Below are positions 14,021 to 26,652 of a DNA stretch of 64,000 nt, piece after piece (position 1 is the stretch's first letter; each line of letters opens with the position of its first letter). Source of the stretch: Sipunculus nudus (taxonomy: Eukaryota; Annelida; Sipuncula; Golfingiida; Sipunculidae); contig CM049316.1 of the NCBI GenBank assembly GCA_026874595.1, positions 35,099,339 to 35,163,338 of the forward strand, written 5' to 3'. Both the position numbers and the translations under genes were made by a program. Below the pieces are notes generated by a model. The model had not been told where the DNA came from and ran no database searches. It saw only the letters and a list, made by a program, of their open reading frames with translations.

Positions 14021-14780
14021 GCTGTCTCTGTGGAATTCCTCCTGCGTAATATTTAACCAATCACAATGCAGGTATCACCAGTACACCTCTCACTTTGCAC
14101 TACGGTGGAAAACGTTTGGTAGCAAAGCCCTTTTCCACCTCCCTTTGGAATACACACGATGCAATCGTTAACTTTCAACACAGTCTCTGTACTGACCTGC
14201 TGGTGTGGCCTGAGGTCAGTTATCCCTCACTGTCTGCATATTACCTCTCTTGTAGTGCTACACGAGATAGCCACGGGCGCAGTCATGTTTGTTTACACGG
14301 TAAGCCAATCAGATTTCTTCTACCAGTTCTGAAGATTTGTTTAAACGTAGAGCCAATCAGATATTAGTTTATCCAGCGTAAACTGAATAAAAAAAATCCT
14401 GCTATTTCACAGCGTGTGAGTGGAAGGTCACCAGGAGGTCACGTGCAGTGTTCAAAGCGTAATATAATTAACAGATCGCGGAATTTTTAAACTTAGATTA
14501 ATTTCAAGCTGGAGGCCCCGTCAAGGAGATAAATATTAAAAAAGGTAGATTTACTTTGTAACATTTCAAACAATATATCTTATTCGTAAATACAACTGAC
14601 CAGAAAAAAAAACAGTGTCGCTCGTCCCCAGTAGCTGCGCTTGCGAGGTGGAAATGGTCTTCTGGGGTTTCAAGCATCATGGCCAGAAAATTGGCAGATG
14701 AACCAAACAAATTACGCCGATTTATAGCACAGCCCTAAGTATACTGTAGTTAAAGGTAAACATTAACTAGAAATTTGCAT

Positions 14781-15028
14781 TCTGCCAAGGCAGTTAATTA
14801 TCCCCATATGGCATTGTCAAAAATGCAGCATTTTTTTCCTTAACAAAATCCCTTGATCCGGATGGTAAGCATGATCACGCCCAAATTCAATTATTTGTTC
14901 CTTGAATCATTGCTGAAATATCCAAAAAAATTTCATCAAAATCCGTTTATAACTTTTTGAGTAATGATGCTTACAGACAAACAGACAAACCAACGCCGTT
15001 AGAAACATAACCCCCGTCCCTTGGCAGA
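14781..15028. mobile_element. Small TIR element, CTCTGCCAAGG-type ends
   Basis: The left end 'tctgccaagg' (14781-14790) is the exact reverse complement of 'ccttggcaga' at 15019-15028. Just inside the right end is 'acagacaaacagacaaac', a phrase I associate with abundant short dispersed elements in invertebrate genomes. At about 248 bases it is non-coding and MITE-like. A target duplication is not clear. Confidence 0.5.
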
Positions 15029-15149
15029 GGTAAGTTTATAGTTCAGCGTTGGGAGAGTGCTTACAATAAATAATTCAGAAACTTACTTATGAGCATTAAT
15101 TAAGAAGTTTGACGACTATATATAATCAGCCAAAAAATGGACTAAGAAC

Positions 15150-15290
15150 GAGCAATTTCTTAAAGGCAGCTATTCACCGAGCTTTTCTATAAAATGTATG
15201 TGATTTCTGGCTTATTTCTTCTATATATCCATGGTCTCTAGGTTATTCCTGTATAAGAAACGTTCTGGAACGCCTCTGTTTGAGTATAAG
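15150..15290 (+). repeat. Dispersed repeat, copy 2 of 2
   Basis: This copy is inverted relative to the block at 10205-10400. The 16-base exact match at 15197-15212 anchors the pair. Its function and superfamily are unknown. Confidence 0.4.
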
Positions 15291-17383
15291 CTTGTTTATC
15301 AACAAGCTGTTTGTAAACAGTAATGTTTACATACACAAAAAAAAACATGTAACCTAAGATGGTATGTTGCATATATGTGGCAGTTGATGTCACAATACGC
15401 CATATGAAATACAGTACTGGTTCGTCTGACTTGCTAACAGATGTCCTTGTTAAATGTGTTTGGATTATTTTTGCTGACCTCCCACACGTAAAACCACATG
15501 GGTAAAAACAAAAAGAGCTTGTGTGAGGTGGTATTGGTCTTTTCTGGCCTAATTTTTGATAACATGTTCGAGGGATTAACTGCAGTTAATAAACAGATAT
15601 CGAAAAAAAAAACCCTTTAAAAAGCACAAAACATAATGTTATGACATTTGTGAATTAAAAAACGTACATGAACAACATTTTTCGCACGACATGTTTATAG
15701 ACCAAGAGGAGATTGTGTTACATATTATTTATCATAGCAACATAGAATAATGCCAAGAATGTAAATATCCTTGAGAACGAACAGCAAAACATGCATAAAG
15801 CCAACACACAGAGTATTATATTTTGATCTGAAACAAAAATACACATGCACTGTATTTGGAAATTTGTGAATTTTCAACATGTGTAAAAGACAAGTCAGGC
15901 ACGTTTGTGTTATATGAACATAAAAACATACACATACCTTTATAAAAATGAAAACTGTCAGTATACAAACTCATATATGTATAGATTTATAAAATATTCA
16001 TGCAGTAACATAATATTATATACTAAGCTTTCTGACAAAATATACATACAGCATAATAAAAACACAACTCGCACAGTAGTGCCTCGATATACCGAACACC
16101 TCAGAGAACATGAAAGTTTTTTTTCATATAATGCCTTTCCGACGCATAAGAATAGTAACCATGTATATACAATAACGCGGAAAATGTTGAATGATCTTAT
16201 TTGATACTCAGAATAGCTATATAGTTCGTCATAAATAGGTCTGTCTATAGGCAGTTCGTCATAAATAGAAAGTCTTCCCCTGACAATTGCGTTTAGATAC
16301 CAGTATTTAGTTCAATTGTCTAAGGGCCTCTATAAAGGATGATTATAAGCCAATAAAATGTATTCTTGCCAGTGCACAAAAGGCTGTATATACACCCTGA
16401 GTTCTGTATTTAGTTATCATCTTGTCCCTGAAATTGCTGCGAGGTTTGGATTTGAAAAAGCACCCTTCCGCCTGACTATAAACAAATGTCAATGCAGGCA
16501 CGCCTGCATGTCTCTCCTATCTTCAGCTTTAAATAATAAAAAGACACTAATACAATGATCAATTTATGTATGGCAAGAAATTTAAAATACTGTCTTTCAT
16601 TTGTAAATTGTATGACATCACATCTTAATTTATGAAGTATCTCCATGCATTGTGTAAAATACTGGTTTGCATATATTCAGTCACTTCAAGTATTTGAGGA
16701 TAGCACTGAACCTTTTATTTTACACAGTATATTTATGATAACCTAATTCGCCTCGTTATGGGTATTCCTTAAATTTCTTGGGTTTCAAAAATTTAAGTGT
16801 AAATCAGACTTGATGAAGGACAAGCGATCTTGAAAATCTGAAAATCTCTCAAAAAACAAGTAGAAGTGTATGTGGGTTACATACCACAAAACTAGATTTC
16901 AATGCGATGATTTCAGGTCAAAGGTCAGCGTTTAAACCACCAGAGTATCTTTCCTTAGAATATGCCACACATGTCTAAAGCCCGCGACAAAGTAAAGTTC
17001 CTTTTGTTCGATTGGTCCACCCTACTTGACCTTATGCAGATCGACATGGCGGTACTTCCAATTTTCCGCTTACTTTTGTTAGCTCTTGGAAGACCTAGCG
17101 GTAAAACTAATCACGTAAGACATGGCACATTCGGGATTGTGGAAACAAATCTGTCGTAAATTCAGCACGCACAGCTGTTCTGTGACTAACATTTTTCTTG
17201 TCACTGGTCTCAGTCGTTGGTGTAATATGGAACAGAGTATCCTTCACGTGGCTCCCAATTCCAGTTAATGTTTACAGTGCTGGTCAGACGTAAAACGATG
17301 TGATTTGCAGAACTGTTTTTGATATGGCAGGCCTCGGCTTCGTTTAAAACGTGTAATATGTTTTACCTGAATTACCGTAAATA
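15291..17383. other. Downstream flank of the UGT gene, no other gene
   Basis: The UGT is on the minus strand, so its 3' UTR should lie just below 17384. Several AT-rich stretches could hold a polyadenylation signal and I cannot single one out. Small plus-strand frames at 15905-16204 and 16962-17159 have no recognisable homology. Confidence 0.45.
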
Positions 17384-18934
17384 TTATGTGGTTTTCACTT
17401 TTTCTGATGTAGCCAATTGCCTACATAACCGTAAGGCGAAACATACACACGCACAGACCACTAGCACAAGAGTTATAAATATAGTGAAGAAAATTGCGAA
17501 AACGTCCAACATTAGGTATGTATACCATGGAAGATCCATGGCAGAGGCTCGCATATGTGCCTGTCCGTATTTAGCAACGTGTTCAAGCCAGTATACAGCT
17601 CGTGCGCGAGGATTGTCAGGGCGATCGCGAAAGATTTGGGAAGCACGTTTAAGGTTTTCCGAAAATGACTGATTATTCAAGATACTCAGAATAGTTTCCA
17701 GAAGTTGTTCAGAAGTGAATGTGTGGATATCTAACCATTTTCCATATCCTTTGTATTCAATACGTTTGGCATTAAACATCTGATCGCCAAATATTGGGAA
17801 ACCAATCATAGGAACTTTGTAGTTCATAGCCTCGAATTGACCATTGTTACCGCAATGTGTGATCATTAGCTTCGAATTTTGATGAGCCAGTACGTCTTGT
17901 TGAGGGAGCCATTTCAAAGTGCGTATATTTGGTGGCAGGTCAAGGCTCTCTGGTTTGCTCATACGCCATATGACAGACTGACGCAACTTCCGGAAGGCTG
18001 AAATGAATTTTTTACTGATTTCCGGTGGGAGATCAGGAAGTACAGATCCGAACGATACAATGATAACACCTTCCTTGGCATCGTCCATGAATTTCTGCAA
18101 GTCTTTAGGTAATGGTTTAGGTGGTCGGATGCATACTCCTCCAATATCGACCACATTTGGCATCATAGGCTGGGGGTAGTTCATAACGATATCACTATTA
18201 TAAAACCACATTGCAGACCTAGTTATCAGGTAATTAAAGTCCCTGACTATATCTGGAGGGTACATTTTGGTCACCTTCTCAGACGGAGGCGCTGAAATTC
18301 TGCTGTTCACCCACATGACGTTAATAAAAGTGTTGAAAAGACGTTCTGATAAACTCATCCGATCTGTCAATCCAGCGTACAGAAAAGGCACAAACGACGG
18401 TAGTGCTGGCTGTCGAGTGTGCCATGGTTCTTGTAAGGTCGTGATGGTCACGTACGGAACGCCCAACCGCGCTGCAAACATATACAAACACCGGGAGAAG
18501 AACAAGCCGTCCACAAGCGAAACATCCGGTTTTATATCCGCTGCTTTCCGGTAGAGGTCCTCATCTGTTAGAAGCAAATCGCATTCCTGTGACATATACG
18601 GAGCTACAACAGCGCCAAGCTGTTTGGGGTCGCCATGGTTCGCCAAAGTATTATCTATCACATTTTGAGCGAATTCTTCTGTAGCTAAAAAGCATACCCC
18701 CGTAGGACTTTTGTAGGTGAGAACTTTAGCTCCGCCCTCTTTTAGCCCTGCGGGGACAGGGTAGGCTTCTGAAAGGACAACATAAACCTCGTGACCTGCT
18801 TCCGAAAGAGCGGTGCTGATTGGCACGAAGTAGTTCAAGTGGCTCTTAAACAAAGCCGGCAGCATGAGCACTTTGATGGCTGCCGAAGGACAAGCGAGAG
18901 CGGCCAAGGCCACCCAAAGGAAGGTCAAGGTCAT
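17384..18934 (-). CDS. UDP-glycosyltransferase (UGT family, GT1), complete, single coding exon
   Basis: The predicted 516-residue protein is the usual UGT length. It would transfer a sugar, glucose or glucuronic acid, from a UDP-sugar to small lipophilic substrates in the ER lumen. A hydrophobic N-terminus ending near A19 looks like a cleaved signal peptide. The acceptor-binding half carries H32 in 'FKSHLNYF', the expected catalytic base position, and D142 in 'VDGLFF', the likely paired Asp. The C-terminal half holds the UGT signature at about 342-385, from WLPQQ through 'THCGNNG' to 'FPIFGDQ'; Cys replaces the second position of the common HGG. A membrane segment spans about 474-501, and the short tail ends KVKTT, a KXKXX-type ER retrieval signal. 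The ATG at 18934 is chosen because it has A at -3, leaves a good signal peptide, and is the first ATG after an in-frame TAG at 18962-18964. Substrate and sugar donor cannot be read from sequence. No intron interrupts it. Confidence 0.95.
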   Translation of the reverse strand: MTLTFLWVALAALACPSAAIKVLMLPALFKSHLNYFVPISTALSEAGHEVYVVLSEAYPVPAGLKEGGAKVLTYKSPTGVCFLATEEFAQNVIDNTLANHGDPKQLGAVVAPYMSQECDLLLTDEDLYRKAADIKPDVSLVDGLFFSRCLYMFAARLGVPYVTITTLQEPWHTRQPALPSFVPFLYAGLTDRMSLSERLFNTFINVMWVNSRISAPPSEKVTKMYPPDIVRDFNYLITRSAMWFYNSDIVMNYPQPMMPNVVDIGGVCIRPPKPLPKDLQKFMDDAKEGVIIVSFGSVLPDLPPEISKKFISAFRKLRQSVIWRMSKPESLDLPPNIRTLKWLPQQDVLAHQNSKLMITHCGNNGQFEAMNYKVPMIGFPIFGDQMFNAKRIEYKGYGKWLDIHTFTSEQLLETILSILNNQSFSENLKRASQIFRDRPDNPRARAVYWLEHVAKYGQAHMRASAMDLPWYTYLMLDVFAIFFTIFITLVLVVCACVCFALRLCRQLATSEKVKTT

Positions 18935-19042
18935 GATGTTGTGATCCAAGAATGCTGCTCTCTATTGTTCACGCCTCACTTCCTGTCGATTTGAACCAAG
19001 CGCCGCGAGGAAAATGCCTTATGTCCCCTACCGGATGAATTT

Positions 19043-19044
19043 CT
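19043..19044 (-). other. Candidate 3' splice site of a 5'-UTR intron of the UGT gene
   Basis: On the minus strand a pyrimidine-rich run ends 'TTATTTGTTTCAG' at 19043, about 110 bases upstream of the UGT start codon. UGT genes often have a non-coding first exon, so this may be the acceptor of a leader intron. Only the motif is seen; the donor exon was not identified. Confidence 0.4.
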
Positions 19045-19049
19045 GAAAC

Positions 19050-22000
19050 AAATAAAGAAAATTTAATAGGCGAAAGAGCGAGGATATAAAAGGACATTTA
19101 GGAAAGTATGAAGATGCTTTCGTCGTAAAACAAAATACATGACGATGTGACAACCTAAATCTTTAAATGTGTAATAAACCAAGTTATAGGTCCAATGGCC
19201 CCTAGCTTTTATAGCCAACACTGTCTACTAAGAGACTTGTATCAGGTAAGCATATGAAGATGAGAATGATATGTTATTGTAGATTGCTAGTCTCAGGAAT
19301 TCTCCCTATGGAACCAGGATTAATGGAGAAATCACCTTAAAGGCATCTGAGATTTGTAAATATTTCATTGTTAACTTATAAATGTAACATAATTTGAAAA
19401 GTTTATGATATAAATTAAGGTTTATGCAGTTTAATCTAGTTTAAGTCACAAGTGCGTGTGGCTTACATGCTAAATCTCTACCACATTTCAACTTATTAAC
19501 AACAGTAAAATGTTTAGACATTTAATATCAAAGAATCGTAACCTTGTGCTCAGAGACAAACATTACTTCAATAACAAACAGACCACACAGGGAGAACATC
19601 ATGATTTAAATAACATCTTTTGACACAAGAAACAATAAAGATCTTACGCAACACGGTGACAAGAAAGGGCTCAAGGTTTCCTACTAATCTGTCCAATTTA
19701 ATCGAGGAAAACGCAAAACTAACGCCTTCGTAGGTCCTTCAGAATCCCGCTTTGAGCTACCTTTCTTCACGAAACTATTAGCTCGCAGCTGAATTAACAC
19801 TATTCGGATGAGAATGTTGATTTATTGTTATCTGTCAGAATGTGCGGCTGTATTTTTTTATTTCTTCTGGAAGTGTCGTGAGTTTTGATTAACGAAAGCT
19901 CAATAACTTATCCAATTATGACGGTCCCTCATACCGTAAAAATACTCTCATGATTGAATGAAATACGACAAAAGGCGGTTGTTTATTTAAAAAGTACAAA
20001 AAGTGCAAATGTTACATTGCTCTCCCTGTAATACTACTCACCGAGAGCATCATAAATCTGAGTAGTTTTAATTTATCAGGGTGATGAGTTCATGTGTTTA
20101 GTGTATGCGGTGTGTCATAAGGAAGTTTTGCTCCTCTGTGATAAACAGTAGATTTGTTTCTTAACAGATATATAGCTACCTTTGTCAGACATACACAGAC
20201 GATACATGTTGATAAAGGTTAACCGGTCCTAATTCCTTAATACACGAATTTTCGGAAAAAAAGAGATATGTATATATAATGTTCAACTGTATCTGCTCTA
20301 GTTTTCACGCTAGGCATAACGTATGGGTTCTCATCGCGCCATATGGAGGCAATCTGTAGCGAATGTTAAACAAGATCTAAACGGAAACAGCCACTGAATG
20401 TCAATATACATCCTGTATGTCGGTTATGATTGATAAGTGACTGACCACAGCAGTCACTGGTACGAATCAGTAGTCAGTACGGTAGTTGGCACGTGACCCT
20501 TCAGCGTAATGTGGCTGGATGATTAATAGCCCTGACCTTAATTTCAGAGGTGCCACTGTTTGTGAACTTTCAGTACTCCAACACTGATATATTTATAGAT
20601 ACACCGTTATTTATGCATGTTCTCTCCTCCACACACCAGAGAGTTCCCTCTAAAACCGGATATCCGAGAAATCGCTTTCAGATTATTTTCCACATTCATG
20701 TTTCTGATAAGTTTGAATTCGAGAATAAGGAAACAAATATATTACTGATACCTCGTCTCAATATGTGAGGGTTTTTTTTATTCAAGATCAAAAGTGTTTT
20801 ATGAATATACATTCCTATGATTTATTTTAAGGTTTCCAGTGAGATTTCCAGAAGAAATTCCTGGATGATAAGTTAGAAAAAAGAGGTATGTCTAAATGAT
20901 GTTCTACTGCACATGTATTTCAGTTACAATTTGTGCCCTTTTACAGAAGCCCGGGCGACGGACACAGGATGATCACAAAAGCTCAGATACAGCTTTCAGT
21001 CGGCTGAGCTAGAAACTGATACATTTGATCAATGGGTAATAAATATGTATCAAAGTTAAAGTCTTGATTCTACGCTATTTACAATATATAATTTGTATTA
21101 CATATATGTGTGTGTAAATGTAAACCTTGAATACTCAGTTTTTGCTTAAGTTGAAAAAAAAAGAAAAAAAAAGCTCGTTCTTTTACCTAAGCAATTACTC
21201 AAGCGGTAATTTTTAACAGTCAATTTCAACTTAAGAACTATAGCGTTCTAGTTTAGAACTATAAACAATCTGGGAAAGAGAACACCATTCCCCCTGATTT
21301 GAACAGAACTAAATCCATTTTCTAAGTGTTTCCATGCAAAATTGGAGATGGAACTGGAGTTACTCCAATTCATACCTCCATTCGACACCGCCCCTCGCCA
21401 CTGCATGCTGTTCGCTGATATATGACCCCCACCCCTTTATTTTAAAATCCTCTATCAGCCAGGAAATTGCCCCGCAGATAAGCGTGTATTTTAGTCAAAA
21501 AAAGCAACCATTTAATTTTGCTCAAAATTTATATTTATTCAATTGTGCCACTTAAATTTGCTTTGCATGAGACAAAGTTTAATCCACACGGGCAAAAGAG
21601 GCGGATTTATAGAGGGACCGCAAGGAGCGCGCGACCCCTCGTGTTCGACTGAATCTGGAAAACAAACAAAAAAAGTATGACTATATTTTCTCAATACTTC
21701 CGCATGCGTGAGTAATTTTCCTTGTTTACCCGGAACAGGGTTTTGAATCCCCCATTTTTTTTCTTAAATCTTCTTTCCGCCATGATCTCTGCATCACAAG
21801 CATTATGAACAGAATGTTTTGTGCAGAACCCGCCATGTTGTATCCAAATAGATATTTGCAATCTGTATGATTAACCTGTATGAAAGAAACAAAATGCACT
21901 TACCTTGCCGCTTTACATATATACTTCCTGCAGTATGAAGCAGGTAGAACTGATTGCATTAACCCCGTCAGGGCTGGAGTATACAGAAGTATCATCCAAC

Positions 22001-24395
22001 ACGCCACATCAGCTGTCAGAACAATTTATCAGACCCAATCCCCGGAGTAAACGGAACCTGTTGTGTTATACAGGTAAACCCAGGCTGTACATGATTTGGG
22101 CTGAGCATACACTGCCGGTTCTACAGTTGTCGGTTTTAATAAAAGTCACTTCTGCACGAGGTAAGATAGTGGTCCCGTTGTGCATGGTTGGTTAGTATTG
22201 ACTGAATACAGCTCCCCGTACAGCTCACACTTTGTCAAACTAGATGCCCTGCTGCTTAAAACATCAAGCAGTTATTTGTTACACTAGTAATAAATCTTAA
22301 TCGTGCAGTTGTCCTACTGTACATAGTTGTACACAGTTTCCCTCCGTTGGTTTGTACAACAGCACAGACACTGTATATACGCTGAGCGCCCGTCACGCCT
22401 CCTGACCGGTATGGATATTCGCATTTGAGGACTATATTCACCGCTGATGAACTTTTTTGTGTCCAAAGGTGATTTTAACGATATCTGATTCATGGCAGTG
22501 GTGTCCCAATTCATTATAATAACTGTGGGTCGTTCAACTGAGGTTACCTTAATTAAGTTAAAAAGAAATGTCCCCGTTATTGTACAAGAATTATATTTTA
22601 CAAAGACTTGAGTACCCATACATGAAAATTAACTCTTCGTGCAACGTTCGAACATGCACGCACACTGCGAATGCATGCATATATATTATGTAGCATTATG
22701 TATAATCAGCTAGGAATTATATGTTCTAGAGACCACCAACAAAACGCGTACCTCCGGATGGCTGAATGTTAGCAGGCAACAATATTGGCTTCAATGGAGT
22801 TTCAGATTAAAAAAAATAACAAGGGCATTTAGTCGCAATACCCCCAGTGTTCAAATTTCCGTTTATGCTAGAAAAATTTTCCTAAGTTACGGTGTCCGGC
22901 GATGAAGTATGGGTAATGAACAGTATTTGTTCGAACAGCTGAAATTGCTTCATTCATTGGGTAAGAGCATAGGACGCAAAGCCGTGATACCGTGAGTCCA
23001 TATCTTAGCCGAGGAGCAATCAGATTTTTTTGGGCAGGCCCCTCGCCCAAGTTGACCGCCCTGCAGGCTAAATGGGAAGTTCATTACTCATAAACGAGTG
23101 CGACTTTTGGGGGTACCTCAGTGTGAAGACACATCACCCGCAGGTGCGGCAGACACAGGACCTGGGTGACACCAGGATAAAAATAAAAAGACAAGAAGCG
23201 AGTGCTACCCTAACTCTACGTTGTCCCAAACCGAAATGGAACTCTACAGATGTATACTTATATGAAGAAATAAATAAGTCAGCATTAAAAATAGTGGAGG
23301 TAGTCACCTCTACCAAACAAATGTTGATCACGACATTTTGGCGTCGTGATATAAGCTACTCATAGCATAGCCCATCATTCACATTTAATTTGTCATGATG
23401 TTCTCATTCATATGAATCTTAAGTGGTAAGAATAATTTATACGCATGACTTGTCCATCATTTTTGCTTATCCAATTATAAAGAACATTGCATGAATTGTA
23501 TTGGTTTTAAAACCACCCTTTCACCAGAGGTCGCTTCTACTCAAAACGAAAATCTTGTTATGAACTCCGGGGACTACTAGTCACAACTGTCAAACTTTAA
23601 AATAAAACCTTTCAAGAACTTAGATGCAGTAGTTTTCAGGGGGCGTTATATAGATATTTGCTTGACATACCACTTACTTCCAAGCCAAAGATGTGCTATG
23701 ACTATGAGTTACTCTATCTATGCTGTTCATGACACACTGTTATAGGTCCTGGTATGACAAAAGTGGTTGACAATGATGATTGATAAAGTAATAAAGCTCC
23801 GGACTTAACAAGGTCATGAGCTGATAATGTTAGCTGATAGAGCAATATAAGCGCCCTCTTGGCCTGGATGTTATTTGTTTATAGTCATACATCGTATTAT
23901 ATTGTCAGCTGTCCCGTAAATATGAGGCGGTGACACTCTTTTTCGGGTTCAGTCTATGAACTGTGTGCTATATATGCTCTATACATATGTGTTTACTATT
24001 CATGTTTTGCTAGTTGGATTCATTTCATTTCTTTGATCGCTATAAATTACACATAATTATGCATCATTAATGTGTTAAGAGGACATATATTAAACAGGCC
24101 AGGTCAATTTGGCTCAACAGATAAAAGTTTTCCAGCTAAACCATCAAGGCACGTGGACGTACTATCTCCAGTTCATCTTTTGTATACATTGTTATGGTTC
24201 TGTGTGTGAGTTAACACAGTCAATGTGTGTTAGTTTACAATAACAAGACTACATGACCTGAGGTCCGCTCTGGCGCATGTGCGACAACGCCAAAACAAGG
24301 AGACGTAGCAGGGTAAAAATCATGAAACAGAAGAAACACTGGTTAGAGGCTTGAAATATCTTTATTCTTATTTTATGAAGTTATGAAGCTGCGTA
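19050..24395. other. Upstream flank of the UGT gene, no gene recognised
   Basis: About 5.3 kb without a supported gene. It should contain the UGT promoter and any leader exon, which I cannot place. The open frames at 21905-22195, 22314-22619 and 23072-23365 lack recognisable domains and overlap frames on the other strand. Confidence 0.5.
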
Positions 24396-24600
24396 GTTCG
24401 CGCACTATGTGACGTGCGCGCTGTGTTTATGTTCTGTACCACTGCTCGTACTCGATGCAAGCTTATTTCCACTTGTGTACAGGAGTAAGGAAACGGTTTT
24501 TCAACGATGTTCTGGCACACCCATGATATTTTGAGCAGATAACACTATATTTTATGTATATTTAACATGCCTGGTATATGAGAATATGCCCCTTTCCCGT
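24396..24600 (+). repeat. Interspersed repeat with 'cgtgcgcgct' core, copy 1
   Basis: It shares with 38985-39185 the phrases 'cgtgcgcgct', 'tgtttat(a/g)ttctg(c/t)accactg' and, about 150 bases later, 'atatttaacat'. The order and spacing agree, so these are two copies of one element. No coding capacity or termini were seen. Confidence 0.55.
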
Positions 24601-25156
24601 CAGTCTTTTTTTTATTAGACTATGGTTATAGCCTTAATCATGACCATAGCCTTGTTTTTTTAAACAAAATTCTGATTATATGATACAGCTGTTTAAAATA
24701 ATATAAATTACCAAATAAAACAGAGCCTCGGCTCATGCTGTTTTGTACGCTTCTTTGTAATACGATGTAGAAACACAACTTTTTCCATCTCCTCGGTAAC
24801 ACCTGCACTGGGCCGGTAAAACCATAGCTCATCTGGGATACAGCTGTACGCGATTATCACCATCCATGTGTCACTTTCTCTTTGCATCAGCGAGTTAATT
24901 TCTACTCCGAAATGTCCCTGCTGCATTAACCTACATGTGTTTTCTGAGGATAAACAACGTTCAGTGTTCTTTATCATGCCCTCAAGCTAGAATTAAGGAT
25001 ACACGTGTCTGTGTGTATCGAACGCACATTCCAAAGCATTCAATTTAGCTCATGCATTACGAATAATTTAGAACAACCAGCTTAGCTTTATATTATTTTT
25101 TTTTATTTGGTGTATAAAAAGTATTACTGTTTTCAACCAGCCCCGTCAGACAGACA

Positions 25157-25158
<2 letters not shown>

Positions 25159-25194
<36 letters not shown>
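25159..25194. repeat. (AT)n microsatellite
   Basis: About 18 uninterrupted AT repeats, followed by 'gtatgtatata'. Confidence 0.95.
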
Positions 25195-25202
<8 letters not shown>

Positions 25203-25457
25203 ATATAATTTTATAGAGTGGTATGTGTGTATGAGGCACGTCCATTTCAAAATCCTCGTATGCTGTGCTATTCAGTTAATGTAGTTTTTATTGAATTTAT
25301 ATTCATATGATAACTTTGGCCATTGTCTTAAGAAACAGAATAGCATCCTCATATTAGAAGTCATTGTGGTCTGAACAGTGGTATATATATATGAATATAT
25401 TATCAGTGCGTTTTCGATTTGTCTTGTGCTGACACTCTGACATTTAATTAGAATGCC

Positions 25458-25605
25458 TTAGGCCAAAAAAAAAAAAATAAAAGGGTTGGTTCTCAATCAC
25501 CGCCTGCGTCAAAACAAAGAAAAAATGAAAATAAAAAAAAAAAAATGGCCGCCCGCATTGATTTCTGTAAAAAGTGCCTGAGAACCAAACCTTACTTCAA
25601 GTAAA
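25458..25605. mobile_element. Short TIR element of the 'ggccaaaa...ggttctca' family
   Basis: It begins 'taggccaaaaaa' followed by 'ggttggttctcaa' and ends 'gtgcctgagaaccaaacc', an imperfect inverted pair. Internally it has 'ggccgcccgcattgattt', the hallmark also seen at 26585-26650, 29065-29130 and, inverted, in 29299-29649. It is an internally deleted copy of that family. Confidence 0.6.
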
Positions 25606-26525
25606 TTTTATATCAGTGATAATAATGTAATATATAACCTGTATATATATAAATTATGCGCCTATATAAAACCATGTTCAATTAAGTGAACGAAAATTCC
25701 TGTCATAAATTAACGTTTTTACCATGTCCTCCACATGACTATTATAAATCATATCATTATTAATGTCATGTGCTTAGTGTGCGTCAACCATGATACAATT
25801 AAGTTAATGTGTAAACAGTACAACTATTTCAGGTCACGTTACAGATGGGACGCTAATCGGGCCATGCTGTGTAACCTTGCCAGACCGCAAATATAATGCT
25901 CTAGAGAACCATGAATCCTCAGCATATTATAGAGCACAATCTGATATATTAGATCAGTCAGTGAATATTCTTTAGTTACCAAAGATTAAAATGCCTATTA
26001 ACCAAAGATTTATGTTCTCTTACCGTCTCTAGTTAAAAGTTTCTGTAGAAAGCCATATTTATAATACCAGACAATGTAAAACTGTTTATGTAGCAGTCAG
26101 CCAAAGTGCCCCAATATGGACTATCAATTTTAAAGATGCTAATTTCCTTGAAAGGACAGGTATATGAAAAAAATCCAAAATACAATGGAATGATTACACG
26201 TCTAGTACCCTACTGAACAATTTTTATGCAACATATATTAATAATAACTATTATTATAATTATTATAATAACATATTTAAAGAATTTGGCGTGTTTTGAA
26301 AAAAAGTTATTCCGCTTTTAATTTTGCCTATACACGTACACTTCTTACCTTGACCCTGTCCTCGGTGTGCTTTAGTTCATGTAACATCATAGAGCCCTTA
26401 TTGAACCCTGATAGGTTTGTTTCTTCCAGTTTCTCGAAACCGCCCATGGGGGCTGCCATTTTTCGTACACTCTAGAACCCAGATGTCAAAGGTCCCATGT
26501 CGAACTAATGGGTATACCGCCAACA

Positions 26526-26557
26526 AGTAGTAGTAGTAGTAGTAGTACATTAAAAAA

Positions 26558-26589
<32 letters not shown>

Positions 26590-26652
26590 CCGCCCGCCCG
26601 CACCATTTTTGTTAACAAGGGCTTGAGAACCTTTTTTTTTTTTTTTGCCTTA
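26526..26652. repeat. (AGT)n, poly-A and half of a TIR element
   Basis: About seven 'agt' repeats at 26526-26548 are followed by a long A run to 26589, then 'ccgcccgcccgcacc' and 'gggcttgagaacc' followed by T-rich sequence ending 'gcctta'. The right part matches one terminus of the 29299-29649 family. Confidence 0.55.

Noticed and set aside
13665-14171. 168-codon plus-strand frame
   Set aside because: It starts at a non-ATG codon and lies on interspersed family A; the other copies do not keep the frame.
18920-18935. UGT start region reads 'catgaccttgac', like the dispersed repeats
   Set aside because: The match is about 12 bases and the codons form a normal signal peptide, so coincidence is the simplest explanation.
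18935-18949. Five extra N-terminal codons for the UGT, starting at TTG
   Set aside because: The codon at 18947-18949 is TTG, not ATG. In an animal gene the in-frame ATG at 18934 is the better start, with A at -3 and an in-frame stop upstream.
17319-18994. Plus-strand frames overlapping the UGT
   Set aside because: They are antisense shadows of a well-conserved coding region.
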